NCBI RefSeq assembly: GCF_038896935.1
Contig: NZ_JBANDC010000002.1
Span: forward strand, 124,001-188,000
Direction of reading: 5' to 3'
DNA: 64,000 nucleotides
DNA from: Collimonas rhizosphaerae
Lineage (GTDB): Bacteria; Pseudomonadota; Gammaproteobacteria; Burkholderiales; Burkholderiaceae_D
Part shown: piece after piece, positions 17,151-24,897 of the stretch
How the letters are laid out: every line of letters begins with the position of its first letter
How positions within the stretch are numbered: position 1 is the first letter of the stretch
Program-made: the position numbers and the translations under genes
The notes under the pieces: generated by a model
The model's database searches: none
What the model was told of the DNA's origin: nothing
The model's input: the letters and a program-made list of their open reading frames with translations, nothing else

Positions 17151-17228
17151 CACGGCCAGCCAGGGAAACGGCGACGCCTGGCGCGAATTTTGCTGGTATC
17201 GGGCATCACCCAGGGAAACAGACAAAAA

Positions 17229-17387
17229 ATGTTAATCATCCTCGCCTCCGTCACTTTTGCCGTCCTGCTTGCCTTGTTCCTGCTGCACAAGGAACTGAAG
17301 ACGCGCGGCTTCCTGTCGACTTACAACCGCAATGCCCGCTCCGATGCCCGCTTGCAGCGCAGCCGGACGATCAAGCCACACCATTGA
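17229..17387 (+). CDS. Small single-helix membrane protein, hypothetical
   Basis: 52 codons from the ATG at 17229 (AGGGAAA about ten bases upstream). One hydrophobic helix (about residues 2-19, ILASVTFAVLLALFLL) is followed by a basic tail rich in R, K and H, predicting a protein anchored with its tail in the cytoplasm. I do not recognise it. It follows the LysR gene by 78 nt and may be a real small protein, but composition alone cannot prove it. Confidence 0.4.
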   Translation: MLIILASVTFAVLLALFLLHKELKTRGFLSTYNRNARSDARLQRSRTIKPHH

Positions 17388-17498
17388 GCCGCGGCAAGCT
17401 GTCACAGGCACGTGATAGTTAACGTCAAGAAGTGACAACAAATCGTCGCCGGCGCCTTGTCGTCAAGGGGCCGGGCTAGTCTCGCCTTTCTGATGGGC

Positions 17499-17562
17499 AA
17501 AAAAAAGCCCGCAGAGCCTTGCGGCGCGGGCTGAATCCAAACCATAGGGGGTTGGAGGAGAC
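17499..17562 (-). ncRNA. Small RNA candidate, anti-Shine-Dalgarno family copy A
   Basis: Read on the minus strand: predicted 5' end GTCTCCTCCAACC at 17562, then a short linker, the conserved TTTGGATTCA, and a terminator hairpin GCCCGC/GCGGGC (17507-17531) ending in eight Ts (17499-17506). About 64 nt, no open frame. It has a near-ideal promoter (see 17569-17597). The same layout recurs at 17.9, 21.4 and 47.6 kb with different flanks, which argues for selection on the RNA rather than chance. I suspect a relationship to multicopy betaproteobacterial small RNAs such as the Rfam 'toxic small RNA' family, but could not check. Confidence 0.65.
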
Positions 17563-17568
17563 AAATCC

Positions 17569-17597
17569 ACTATAAATTGAAATATGGCGCAGTGCAA
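17569..17597 (-). promoter_or_regulatory. Sigma-70-type promoter of small RNA copy A
   Basis: On the minus strand: -35 TTGCAC (17592-17597), spacer of exactly 17 nt, -10 TATAGT (17569-17574), and the predicted start 7 nt further on at the G of GTCTCC. Confidence 0.65.
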
Positions 17598-17624
17598 TAT
17601 AGTAAAAATACGGTATCCAGACGC

Positions 17625-17654
17625 AAAAAAACCTGCGACCGTGAGGTAAGCAGG
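17625..17654 (-). terminator. Weak terminator-like hairpin between small RNA copies A and B
   Basis: On the minus strand CCTGC pairs with GCAGG across a 13-nt loop and is followed by seven Ts. Upstream (17670-17700) is ATCTTCTCC, similar to the 5' end of the neighbouring small RNAs, but I see no matching -10 box. It may be a decayed third copy. The rest of 17388-18003 holds no credible gene. Confidence 0.35.
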
Positions 17655-17860
17655 CTTATGTATTCATACATTCATCAATACAGGAGAAGATTCCCGAAAC
17701 CCAGTCCTATCTGGAAAGTGGCCCCGACGTGTAACGAATCTACTCTTGTATTGGCCCGTATCGCTTTATGCGTTACAGGCAATTTTTGAATTATACACAG
17801 ATCTGCCCGGCAGTGCAAGCTAAAGTCCTGTGCAGCCTATTTCCCGCAAATACGGCGGAC

Positions 17861-17926
17861 AAAAAAAAGCCCGCAGACCTTTCGGTGCGGGCTTGAATCC
17901 AAACCTTAGGAGGTGTTGGAGGAGAC
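17861..17926 (-). ncRNA. Small RNA candidate, anti-Shine-Dalgarno family copy B
   Basis: Same design as copy A, 300 bp away in tandem. The 5' end is GTCTCCTCCAACACCTCC (two CCTCC blocks), followed by TTTGGATTCAA and the hairpin GCCCGCA/TGCGGGC (17869-17892, extended by ACC/GGT) with eight Ts (17861-17868). About 66 nt. Promoter at 17934-17963. Differences from copy A keep the hairpin paired: the loop side changes but the arms remain complementary. Confidence 0.65.
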
Positions 17927-17933
17927 AGGTGTA

Positions 17934-17963
17934 ACTATATAGAGACGGTCCGCGGACAGCCAA
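17934..17963 (-). promoter_or_regulatory. Promoter of small RNA copy B
   Basis: On the minus strand: -35 TTGGCT (17958-17963), 18-nt spacer, -10 TATAGT (17934-17939), predicted start at 17926, 7 nt downstream. The -10 is identical to that of copy A. Confidence 0.6.
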
Positions 17964-18003
17964 TTTATTTAACGCATATCAGTTATTCACATGGATGATA
18001 GCG

Positions 18004-19044
18004 TTACCATCCGGTCGCCGCATAGGGCAGGCGACGCCCTTCCATGGCGCTTTGGCGCGCCAGTTCCAGGATTTCGGCAACACTGACGGCGGCGTCCGCC
18101 GTGACCGGAAACGGCACGCCGTCCTGGATCGAGGCGGCCAGCGCGCGATAAAACTCGACATAAGCGCCGTCCAAGGTAGCCAGTTCGCCGCGCAGGTCAA
18201 GTTCACCTTCCACTTCCCGGATCAAGCCAGGCGGGTTTTTGGCCCAGCCCGGCTGCCCGGGACGCAAGCCGGCCTTGAGCTGGTCTTCCTGGCTGTCGAG
18301 CCCGGTTTTCAGGTAACTGCCGCGGCGGCCGTGGATCGTGAACCGCGGCGCCTCCAGAGCGCTCAGGGCACTGGCATGCAGGACTACCTGTTTGTCGGCA
18401 TAGCCGAGCTGCAGGTGGACGTAATCCTCCGCCTTGGCCTGTTCGCGGTAGGCGCCGATAGTCGCGTTGACGCTTTGCGGAGCGCCAAACAAAGTCAGCG
18501 CCTGGTCGACCAAATGCGGCCCAAGGTCATACAACAGGCCGCCGCCATTCAAGGCATTCTCGCGCCAGCGTTGCCGTACCGCAGGCCGGAAACGATCGAA
18601 ATGCGACTCGAAATGCGTGATCTGACCAAGCCGGCCGCTGGCGATCAGCGCTTGCACGGTGCGGAAATCGCCGTCCCAGCGCCGGTTATGGAACGGCGCC
18701 AGCAGCAGCTTGCTGTCGGCGGCCGTGCGCGCCAGGATGCGCGCCTCTTCTGCGCTCAGAGTGACCGGCTTGTCGACCACCACGTGCTTGCCGGCAGCCA
18801 GCGTGCGCCGGGCGAATTCAAAATGGGTATCGTTCGGGGTAGCAATCACGATGCAGTCGAGCGCGCCATCGGCCAGCAAGGCGTCGAGATCGGCAACAAT
18901 CCGCGCTTCCGGCCAGGCTTGGGCGGCAGCCTCGGCCTGGCTGCTGGCAATCGCGCTGACTGCGGTGCGGCCCGAGTGTCCGATCAGCGGCGCGTGGAAG
19001 GTGGCGCCGGCAAAGCCGTAGCCTAAAAGACCTATGTTCAGCAT
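18004..19044 (-). CDS. Gfo/Idh/MocA-family NAD(P)-dependent oxidoreductase (YdgJ-like)
   Basis: 346 residues from the ATG at 19044 (GAGAAA upstream); an earlier start at 19086 would add 14 residues with no glycine motif. Rossmann fold opening IGLLGYGFAGATFHAPL, the DKPVTLSAEEA motif (the family's catalytic lysine), and a C-terminal alpha/beta domain with HDLGPHLVDQAL-like wording (LYDLGPHLVDQALTLFG). Likely acts on a sugar or polyol, but the substrate is not evident. It stands alone, convergent with nothing and transcribed toward small RNA copy B. Confidence 0.9.
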   Translation of the reverse strand: MLNIGLLGYGFAGATFHAPLIGHSGRTAVSAIASSQAEAAAQAWPEARIVADLDALLADGALDCIVIATPNDTHFEFARRTLAAGKHVVVDKPVTLSAEEARILARTAADSKLLLAPFHNRRWDGDFRTVQALIASGRLGQITHFESHFDRFRPAVRQRWRENALNGGGLLYDLGPHLVDQALTLFGAPQSVNATIGAYREQAKAEDYVHLQLGYADKQVVLHASALSALEAPRFTIHGRRGSYLKTGLDSQEDQLKAGLRPGQPGWAKNPPGLIREVEGELDLRGELATLDGAYVEFYRALAASIQDGVPFPVTADAAVSVAEILELARQSAMEGRRLPYAATGW

Positions 19045-19213
19045 GGGTTTCTCTTTCAATTGCATGATGGACCGAAAGTTACCCACAGAAATTGTGGACA
19101 GTCCTGTGGATAACCATCAAGAATTTTAATCAAGTGTTTGATTTATATGATTTTTTGCTAAGCGCACAAACTTGATACCACGGGCATAACTTACGGCCCG
19201 CCGGTATCGCCGT

Positions 19214-19576
19214 TCAGGCCGCCGAAGAATCGATATCCGCCAGGGACTCCCGTCCTTTTTCGGTGATGTCGTAACCGTCGCCCGCCGGCCTGGCGCTGAC
19301 ATGCCCTTTCTTGCCGAGGAACATGGCGACGTCGGCCGCCAGCTTGGCGCCGGGATCGCTGGCCACCGCGCGCAGGCCGTCTATGCAGTTCCTGATGAAC
19401 AAGGTCTGCTGCCCTTTCTCGGTCAATGACAGGCCGCCGTTCTTTTCATATGCAATGTACTTCAGTCCCGCCAGGCGCTTGGTATTGCGTGCCACGCAAG
19501 CGCTCACCCTGCCGTGCGTCCCCTTGTGGATCTGCTCCAGGGCGTCGTATTCATCTCTTGTCAAACCGTCGTTCAT
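19214..19576 (-). CDS. Hypothetical protein with two winged-helix-like halves
   Basis: 120 residues from the ATG at 19576, which has GAGGAAG upstream; the frame extends 9 codons further back. The first half (LTRDEYDALEQI, then AGLKYIAYEKNGGLSLTEKG) has the spacing of a small winged helix, and the end repeats the pattern (GYDITEKGRESL). Such proteins occur as stand-alone genes in Burkholderiales without known function. No neighbour explains it. Could be a DNA-binding regulator; this is inference from pattern only. Confidence 0.65.
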   Translation of the reverse strand: MNDGLTRDEYDALEQIHKGTHGRVSACVARNTKRLAGLKYIAYEKNGGLSLTEKGQQTLFIRNCIDGLRAVASDPGAKLAADVAMFLGKKGHVSARPAGDGYDITEKGRESLADIDSSAA

Positions 19577-19763
19577 TACTGCTTCCTCTGTAGAATTTAC
19601 CATGCTGCGACCCTCATGGTACGCGCCGCAACGGATAGCGGCAATGGATAGCGGCCACGCGGGCGGACGCAGCGCCGGATGAACGCATCGATTGCTACAA
19701 TCGTTAAATAAAATCTGGTATCGTTACCGCAGGTATTCCAACCTCGCGCACAAGGAGACACTT

Positions 19764-19985
19764 ATGGATTTAACAGAAAAATTCGACGCCAAAGGCAAAG
19801 AAACAGGGAACGCCTATCATGTCGAGTGCTATAAAGACTCGATTGAAAGAGCCACCGCAAACGGCACCGTCGCCTCCCTGCCCGGGCGGGAAATCTACAA
19901 ACTGGCGGATGGACGGGCGCTGACTCCGTACGCGGAAGGAAAATTTGTCATTGACCAGACTGGCGAAAAGATCGTGCGGGTCTGA
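19764..19985 (+). CDS. Small soluble hypothetical protein (73 residues)
   Basis: Starts at the ATG 19764 with an excellent AAGGAGAC ribosome binding site; the longer frame from 19692 has none. Charged and hydrophilic with no signal peptide or helix span. I do not recognise the family. The ribosome binding site contains AGGAGAC (19753-19759), the exact complement of the 5' GTCTCCT of the small RNA candidates. Confidence 0.65.
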   Translation: MDLTEKFDAKGKETGNAYHVECYKDSIERATANGTVASLPGREIYKLADGRALTPYAEGKFVIDQTGEKIVRV

Positions 19986-20084
19986 GCCGCGTTAGCCGCT
20001 TGCCTTGATCGGCATCATGAAAGCCTGCGCACCGTGAGGACGCAGGCTTTTTCATTGGGCCAGCAGGATTGAATTGGAATCGCC

Positions 20085-20333
20085 CTACGCTCGTCCGCCC
20101 TCGCGCAGGGTCCGGATCAGCAGGTCCGCCATGATGTTGCCGTCGAATTCGCGGAATCCGCGCTGGTAAACCAGTGCGCCTATCGCGATCAGCCGGAACA
20201 ACTCTTCCTCTGTCAGCTTGTAAGACAATTTTGCGATTTCGTTGGCAAACATCTGTACGATGTCGTCGTCGCTGGTGAGCGGTACCTGGCGACTTGCCCT
20301 ACCCCACATCTCGATGATTTTCGCAGCCTTCAT
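20085..20333 (-). CDS. Small helical hypothetical protein (82 residues)
   Basis: Good GGAGG ribosome binding site before the ATG at 20333. The sequence is amphipathic-helical with conserved-looking FANEIAKLSYKLTEEELFRLIAIGALVYQRG and an acidic middle. No recognised domain. Lies 76 nt downstream of the entD stop in the same direction of transcription, so the two could share a transcript. Confidence 0.65.
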   Translation of the reverse strand: MKAAKIIEMWGRASRQVPLTSDDDIVQMFANEIAKLSYKLTEEELFRLIAIGALVYQRGFREFDGNIMADLLIRTLREGGRA

Positions 20334-20409
20334 AGAAACCTCCGGAAGACTTTTTATTATAGATGCCGCGCCGCAAATATCCAGTACCGTGCGCCGGTTG
20401 CGGCAACTG

Positions 20410-21111
20410 TCAGAGCAGGCACAATGTAGCGATATTGCCGGGGAAATAACTATAGCGGATGCTGTACAGGCTGCCTTTGACGCATGAGGGCGACAAACTC
20501 GTCGCCAGCCTCAGCGTGAGACGGGATTGCTGTTGTTGCAACTCGCACACTTCCGCATCCAGGAAATCGAAATAACGGCCGACAAATGGATAGAGCGCCT
20601 TGAACAGGCTTTCCTTGGCCGAAAAAACCAGGCTCAGCCAGTCTCCGAGAGCCAGGCCGGCGGCCTCGCCCATGGCCAGCTCCGGCGCTTTCATCAGGTG
20701 CTCATGCAACGGCTGCGCCGCCTCGTCGGTAAGGATCCGTTCAATATCGATTCCCAGTCCGCGCCAGTCCCGGGTACTGGCCGCCACCGCAATCGCCAGC
20801 CCGTCGCCATGGCTGATCGAACCCAGGTAGCCGGTTGGCCACAGCGGCGCCCGATGCTGGCCGATAGCGAGCGTCGCCTGGCTGTCGTGGCCGAGCTTTT
20901 GCAAGGCTTCGCGAGCGCAAAACCTGCCGGCGGCGAACTCCACCTGACGTTTCAGCACCGCGCGAGCCATGGTGTCGGGCAGGACTATGCCGCTGGCCTG
21001 CAGCCGCTCCAGCTGTCCGGCGTCGACCGTATAGCGCAAGCCGGCCCGGCAAATGGAGTCCGGCATTTCCGGCAAAACAATCTCGGTCATTTCATCTGCT
21101 GGAATTTGCAT
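20410..21111 (-). CDS. entD: 4'-phosphopantetheinyl transferase, EntD type
   Basis: Transfers phosphopantetheine from CoA to carrier-protein serines, activating siderophore, polyketide or peptide synthases. 233 residues. Motifs: FAAGRFCAREAL (59-70), GSISHGDG (97-104), GIDIE (120-124, magnesium ligands) and FSAKESLFKALYP (163-175, the family's W/FxxKE signature). No non-ribosomal peptide or siderophore gene is in the window, so it serves targets elsewhere. An alternative start seven codons later is possible; neither has a clear ribosome binding site. A degenerate small RNA copy lies 61 nt upstream. Confidence 0.92.
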   Translation of the reverse strand: MQIPADEMTEIVLPEMPDSICRAGLRYTVDAGQLERLQASGIVLPDTMARAVLKRQVEFAAGRFCAREALQKLGHDSQATLAIGQHRAPLWPTGYLGSISHGDGLAIAVAASTRDWRGLGIDIERILTDEAAQPLHEHLMKAPELAMGEAAGLALGDWLSLVFSAKESLFKALYPFVGRYFDFLDAEVCELQQQQSRLTLRLATSLSPSCVKGSLYSIRYSYFPGNIATLCLL

Positions 21112-21171
21112 GGGCTGGAAGGATTAAACGATTCTGGGCAGGCGGCAAAACATTATAGCGGCCGGAAAACG

Positions 21172-21212
21172 AAAAACCCGCGCACCTTGCGGCAGCGGGT
21201 TAATCCGGAGAC
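21172..21212 (-). ncRNA. Degenerate copy of the small RNA family upstream of entD
   Basis: On the minus strand GTCTCC (21207-21212) is followed by GGATTAA and a hairpin ACCCGC/GCGGGT (21176-21200) ending in five Ts. The CCTCC block and a -10 box are missing; instead a GCCGGT/ACCGGC hairpin lies just upstream (21224-21245). It may be a shortened copy, or simply a terminator protecting entD from upstream transcription. Confidence 0.4.
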
Positions 21213-21396
21213 AACAAAACTGGTGCCGGTGATCGAGGCTACCGGCCAACCTGCTGATGGCAAAACACTCTTCGAAAAACCCTGGCCGGGCTTTATAAGT
21301 GAGCACTAAATCAACGCCTCGTATGCTACCCGCCTAAGATGACGGCGGTATGACTGCCCTATGACAATTGCCGGTTTTACCTATGCCAGGCAGCTG

Positions 21397-21463
21397 AAAA
21401 AAAAAAGCCCGTGAACCTTGCGGTCACGGGCTGAATCCAAACTCGGGGAGAGTTGTAGAAGAC
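21397..21463 (-). ncRNA. Small RNA candidate, family copy C
   Basis: Same plan as copies A, B and D: predicted 5' end GTCTTCTACAAC at 21463, then CTCTCCCC, TTTGGATTCA, a hairpin GCCCGTGA/TCACGGGC (21407-21431) and ten Ts (21397-21406). The -10 box TACAAT (21470-21475) sits 6 nt before the start; no good -35 is visible. The anti-Shine-Dalgarno block is weakened from CTCCTCC to CTTCTAC, while the terminator arms changed together and still pair. The rest of 21213-21643 holds no gene that I can see. Confidence 0.6.
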
Positions 21464-21643
21464 GTAGCCATTGTAGCGATTCCGGCAGGCCGGCACAGCT
21501 GTCATTGTTGACAGGTAGCAACTTTCCATTTCCAGCGTCCCTATCCCGTAAGTTTGTCGTAAGTTTCAAGCAAGTCCCGCGTAAGGTTTCGCCTGCACAC
21601 TCCAAGACAGCTGTACCAAATATAAATAATCAAGGAGACCGGC

Positions 21644-23329
21644 ATGGCCACAATACAACCTACCGCAGGCGGGCTGAAACCTGCTGCACGGGGCATCACA
21701 CCGGAGGAGCGCAAAGTCATCTTTGCCTCGTCGCTGGGCACCGTATTCGAATGGTATGACTTTTACCTGTACGGCTCGCTGGCGGCCATCATCGCCAAGC
21801 AGTTCTTCTCCGGCACCGATCCAAACACCGGTTTCATCTTCGCCTTGCTGGCGTTTGCCGCGGGCTTTATCGTGCGTCCTTTCGGCGCGCTGGTGTTCGG
21901 CCGCCTGGGCGACATGATCGGCCGCAAATTCACCTTCCTGGTGACGATCCTGATCATGGGCGCCTCGACCTTCATTGTCGGCATCCTGCCAAACTACGCC
22001 ACCATCGGCATTGCCGCCCCTATCATCCTGATCACCTTGCGCATCCTGCAAGGTCTGGCGCTGGGCGGCGAGTACGGTGGTGCGGCGACCTATGTCGCTG
22101 AACACGCGCCAGACGATAAGCGCGGCGCATTCACCTCCTGGATCCAGACTACCGCAACGCTGGGACTGTTCCTGTCGCTGCTGGTGATCCTGGGTGTCCG
22201 CAGCGCCGTCGGAGAAGAAGCATTTTCTTCATGGGGCTGGCGCATTCCTTTCCTGGTCTCGGTCATCTTGCTGGCGGTCTCGGTCTGGATTCGCTTGTCG
22301 ATGAATGAGTCGCCGGCTTTCGCCAAGATGAAGGCTGAAGGCAAGACTTCCAAAGCGCCGCTGACGGAAGCTTTCGGTAAATGGAAAAACCTGAAACTGG
22401 TGATCCTGGCCCTGATCGGCCTGACTGCCGGCCAGGCCGTGGTCTGGTACACCGGCCAGTTCTATGCCCTGTTCTTCCTGACACAATCGCTGAAGGTCGA
22501 CATGTCGACTGCCAACATCCTGATCGCGCTGGCCCTGCTGCTGGGCACACCGTTCTTCGTGATCTTCGGTACGCTGTCCGACAAGATCGGCCGCAAGCCG
22601 ATCATCATGGCCGGCTGCCTGATTGCAGCGCTGACCTACTTCCCGATCTTTTCCGGTTTGACCCACTACGCCAACCCGGCGCTGGAAGCAGCGCTCAAGA
22701 GCGCACCGGTGATCGTCACTGCCGACCCTGCCACTTGCCAATTCCAGTTCAACCCTACCGGCACCAAGAAATTCACATCGTCTTGCGATATCGCCAAGGC
22801 CAAGCTGTCGGCGGCTTCGGTGAACTATGAAAACGTCGTCGGCGCTCCTGGTTCGGTTGCCACCATCAAGATCGGCGAAAAGATCCTGACTTCGTATGAC
22901 GCCAAAGGCTTGTCGAAAGAAGATGCCGCGGCCAAGGACAAGGCATTCTCGGCAGAACTGGCCGGCGACATCAAAGGCGCAGGTTATCCAAGCAAAGCCG
23001 ATCCGGATCAGATGAACAAGCCGATGGTGCTGTTGCTGCTGTTCATCCTGGTGCTCTACGTGACCATGGTGTACGGCCCGATTGCGGCGATGCTGGTGGA
23101 AATGTTCCCTACCCGCATCCGCTATACCTCGATGTCCATGCCTTACCACATCGGCAACGGCTGGTTCGGCGGTTTGCTGCCAACCACTGCTTTTGCGCTG
23201 GTGGCGTTCAAGGGCGACATCTACTATGGCCTGTGGTATCCGATCATCATCGCGGCAGCCACTTTCGTCATCGGCATGCTGTTTATCAAGGAAACCAAGG
23301 ACTACGATATTTACCAAGCCGAGCGCTAA
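21644..23329 (+). CDS. MFS transporter, metabolite:H+ symporter (MHS) family, with large extracytoplasmic loop
   Basis: 561 residues, 12 membrane helices. MHS marks: GTVFEWYDFYLYG (32-44), RPFGALVFGRLGDMIGRK (78-95), GGEYGGAATYVAEHAP (141-156) and GWRIPFL (198-204). Relatives of 430-440 residues include ShiA, ProP and KgtP; this one is longer because residues about 341-460 form a hydrophilic loop between two late helices, with C365 and C381 that could form a disulphide. Start chosen at the ATG with AAGGAGAC upstream. Substrate unknown; organic acids or betaines are typical. A strong terminator follows. Confidence 0.92.
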   Translation: MATIQPTAGGLKPAARGITPEERKVIFASSLGTVFEWYDFYLYGSLAAIIAKQFFSGTDPNTGFIFALLAFAAGFIVRPFGALVFGRLGDMIGRKFTFLVTILIMGASTFIVGILPNYATIGIAAPIILITLRILQGLALGGEYGGAATYVAEHAPDDKRGAFTSWIQTTATLGLFLSLLVILGVRSAVGEEAFSSWGWRIPFLVSVILLAVSVWIRLSMNESPAFAKMKAEGKTSKAPLTEAFGKWKNLKLVILALIGLTAGQAVVWYTGQFYALFFLTQSLKVDMSTANILIALALLLGTPFFVIFGTLSDKIGRKPIIMAGCLIAALTYFPIFSGLTHYANPALEAALKSAPVIVTADPATCQFQFNPTGTKKFTSSCDIAKAKLSAASVNYENVVGAPGSVATIKIGEKILTSYDAKGLSKEDAAAKDKAFSAELAGDIKGAGYPSKADPDQMNKPMVLLLLFILVLYVTMVYGPIAAMLVEMFPTRIRYTSMSMPYHIGNGWFGGLLPTTAFALVAFKGDIYYGLWYPIIIAAATFVIGMLFIKETKDYDIYQAER

Positions 23330-23378
23330 TGAACGATATGGCATATGCTTACGGCTATGCCTGAGCAGCGCCGGAAGA

Positions 23379-23406
23379 GCCGCCAGATGATTCTGGCGGC
23401 TTTTTT
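23379..23406 (+). terminator. Rho-independent terminator after the MHS transporter
   Basis: GCCGCCAGA pairs perfectly with TCTGGCGGC around a TGAT loop and is followed by six Ts. Confidence 0.88.
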
Positions 23407-23573
23407 CATTTTGCCAACTGTCCTTGCGTCCTGATATTTGCTATTGTCAGGCGCTGGCCAACGATAAAATATCCTCTTTGCGAATTTTTCACCGTCATCA
23501 CCCACCTCACCCATCAACGACTAACAGCAAATTCGCGGCGCAGGGCAACCAGGCGCCGCAGCTCCTTTCCAAT

Positions 23574-24785
23574 ATGAAGACACCCACCAGAATCGGCACC
23601 CCGCTTTCCCCTTCCGCCACCAAGGTCATGCTGCTAGGCTCCGGCGAACTCGGCAAGGAAGTCATCATCTCGCTGCAGCGGCTCGGCGTCGAAGTGATTG
23701 CCGTTGACCGTTACCCGAACGCTCCCGGCCATCAGGTCGCGCACCGTTCACACGTGATCAACATGGCCGACGGCGCGGCGCTGGAAGCGTTGATTGCGCA
23801 AGAACAGCCTGACCTGGTCGTGCCGGAAATTGAAGCAATCGCCACCGAAACCCTGGTCGCGCTGGAAGCCGCCGGCAAGGTCACCGTAATACCCACCGCG
23901 CGCGCCGCCTGGCTGACCATGAACCGCGAAGGCATACGCCGCCTGGCTGGCGAGACGCTGGCGCTGGCGACTTCGCCCTACCGTTTCGCCAACAACCTGG
24001 ACGAACTGAAAACCGCTTGCGCGGCGATCGGCTTTCCGTGCGTGATCAAGCCGGTCATGTCGTCCTCCGGCAAAGGCCAGTCGAAGCTCGACAGCGCCGA
24101 TGAAATCGAAGCCGCCTGGGCCTATGCCGCCGCCGGCGGCCGGGTCGATTCGGGACGTGTCATCGTCGAGGGTTTCATCGATTTCGATTATGAGATCACG
24201 CTGCTGACGGTGCGCGCTCTGCAGCAGGACGGCAGCATCGCCACCCATTTCTGCGAACCGATCGGCCACATCCAGGTGCAAGGCGATTACGTCGAATCCT
24301 GGCAGCCGCATCCGATGCATCCGGAAGCGCTGCTCAAGGCGCGCGATATCGCCAAGAAAGTCACCGACAACCTGGGCGGCCTCGGCCTGTTCGGCGTCGA
24401 ACTGTTCGTCAAGAACGAGATGGTCTGGTTCTCCGAAGTCAGCCCGCGTCCGCACGACACCGGCATGGTGACCATGGCCAGCCAGCAGCAAAGCGAATTC
24501 GAACTGCACGCCAAGGCGATCCTGGGCCTGCCGGTGAATGTCACCTTGCGCAGCCCGGCGGCATCGGCCGTCATCTACGGCCAGCACGACGCCAAAGGCA
24601 TCGCCTTTGAAGGCGTGGCCGATGCGCTGCGCGTGCCGGGCGTGGATATCCGCCTGTTCGGCAAGCCGGAATCTTTCGCCCGCCGGCGCATGGGCGTGGC
24701 GCTGGCCACCGCCGACGACGTCGAGACCGCGCGCATCAGGGCCAAACAGGCCGCCGCCAAAGTCAAACCGGTAATCGTGGAATAA
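23574..24785 (+). CDS. purT: Formate-dependent phosphoribosylglycinamide formyltransferase
   Basis: ATP-grasp enzyme that formylates GAR with formate, the folate-free alternative to PurN in purine synthesis. 403 residues from the ATG at 23574, matching the family's usual start (GTPLSPSATKVMLLGSGELGKE). Other marks: VDRYPNAPGHQVAHRSHV, IKPVMSSSGKGQS and the catalytic WFSEVSPRPHDTGMVT. The open frame extends 50 codons upstream but that part has no family similarity. Stands alone; no recognisable PurR box seen upstream. Confidence 0.96.
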   Translation: MKTPTRIGTPLSPSATKVMLLGSGELGKEVIISLQRLGVEVIAVDRYPNAPGHQVAHRSHVINMADGAALEALIAQEQPDLVVPEIEAIATETLVALEAAGKVTVIPTARAAWLTMNREGIRRLAGETLALATSPYRFANNLDELKTACAAIGFPCVIKPVMSSSGKGQSKLDSADEIEAAWAYAAAGGRVDSGRVIVEGFIDFDYEITLLTVRALQQDGSIATHFCEPIGHIQVQGDYVESWQPHPMHPEALLKARDIAKKVTDNLGGLGLFGVELFVKNEMVWFSEVSPRPHDTGMVTMASQQQSEFELHAKAILGLPVNVTLRSPAASAVIYGQHDAKGIAFEGVADALRVPGVDIRLFGKPESFARRRMGVALATADDVETARIRAKQAAAKVKPVIVE

Positions 24786-24897
24786 TTAACGGCACGGCAG
24801 CACGGTAGCAGAGGGTAGTAGAGACATCGCCCCAGATCCTTGGGGCGGTCCGGATTAAAACAATAAGGTCCCGTCAGGGCATAACCAAGCATCCACC

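Noticed and set aside
17577..17789. 70-residue plus-strand frame among the small RNA copies
   Set aside because: No ribosome binding site or family similarity; it overlaps the promoter of small RNA copy A on the other strand.
17499..17926. CRISPR-like interpretation of the tandem repeats
   Set aside because: Copies are 300 bp apart, not regularly spaced, and each has its own promoter and terminator.
21213..21260. Possible tRNA fragment (GCCGGT...ACCGGC region)
   Set aside because: Only one stem is present; there is no T-loop GTTCGA, anticodon arm or CCA-side acceptor pairing.
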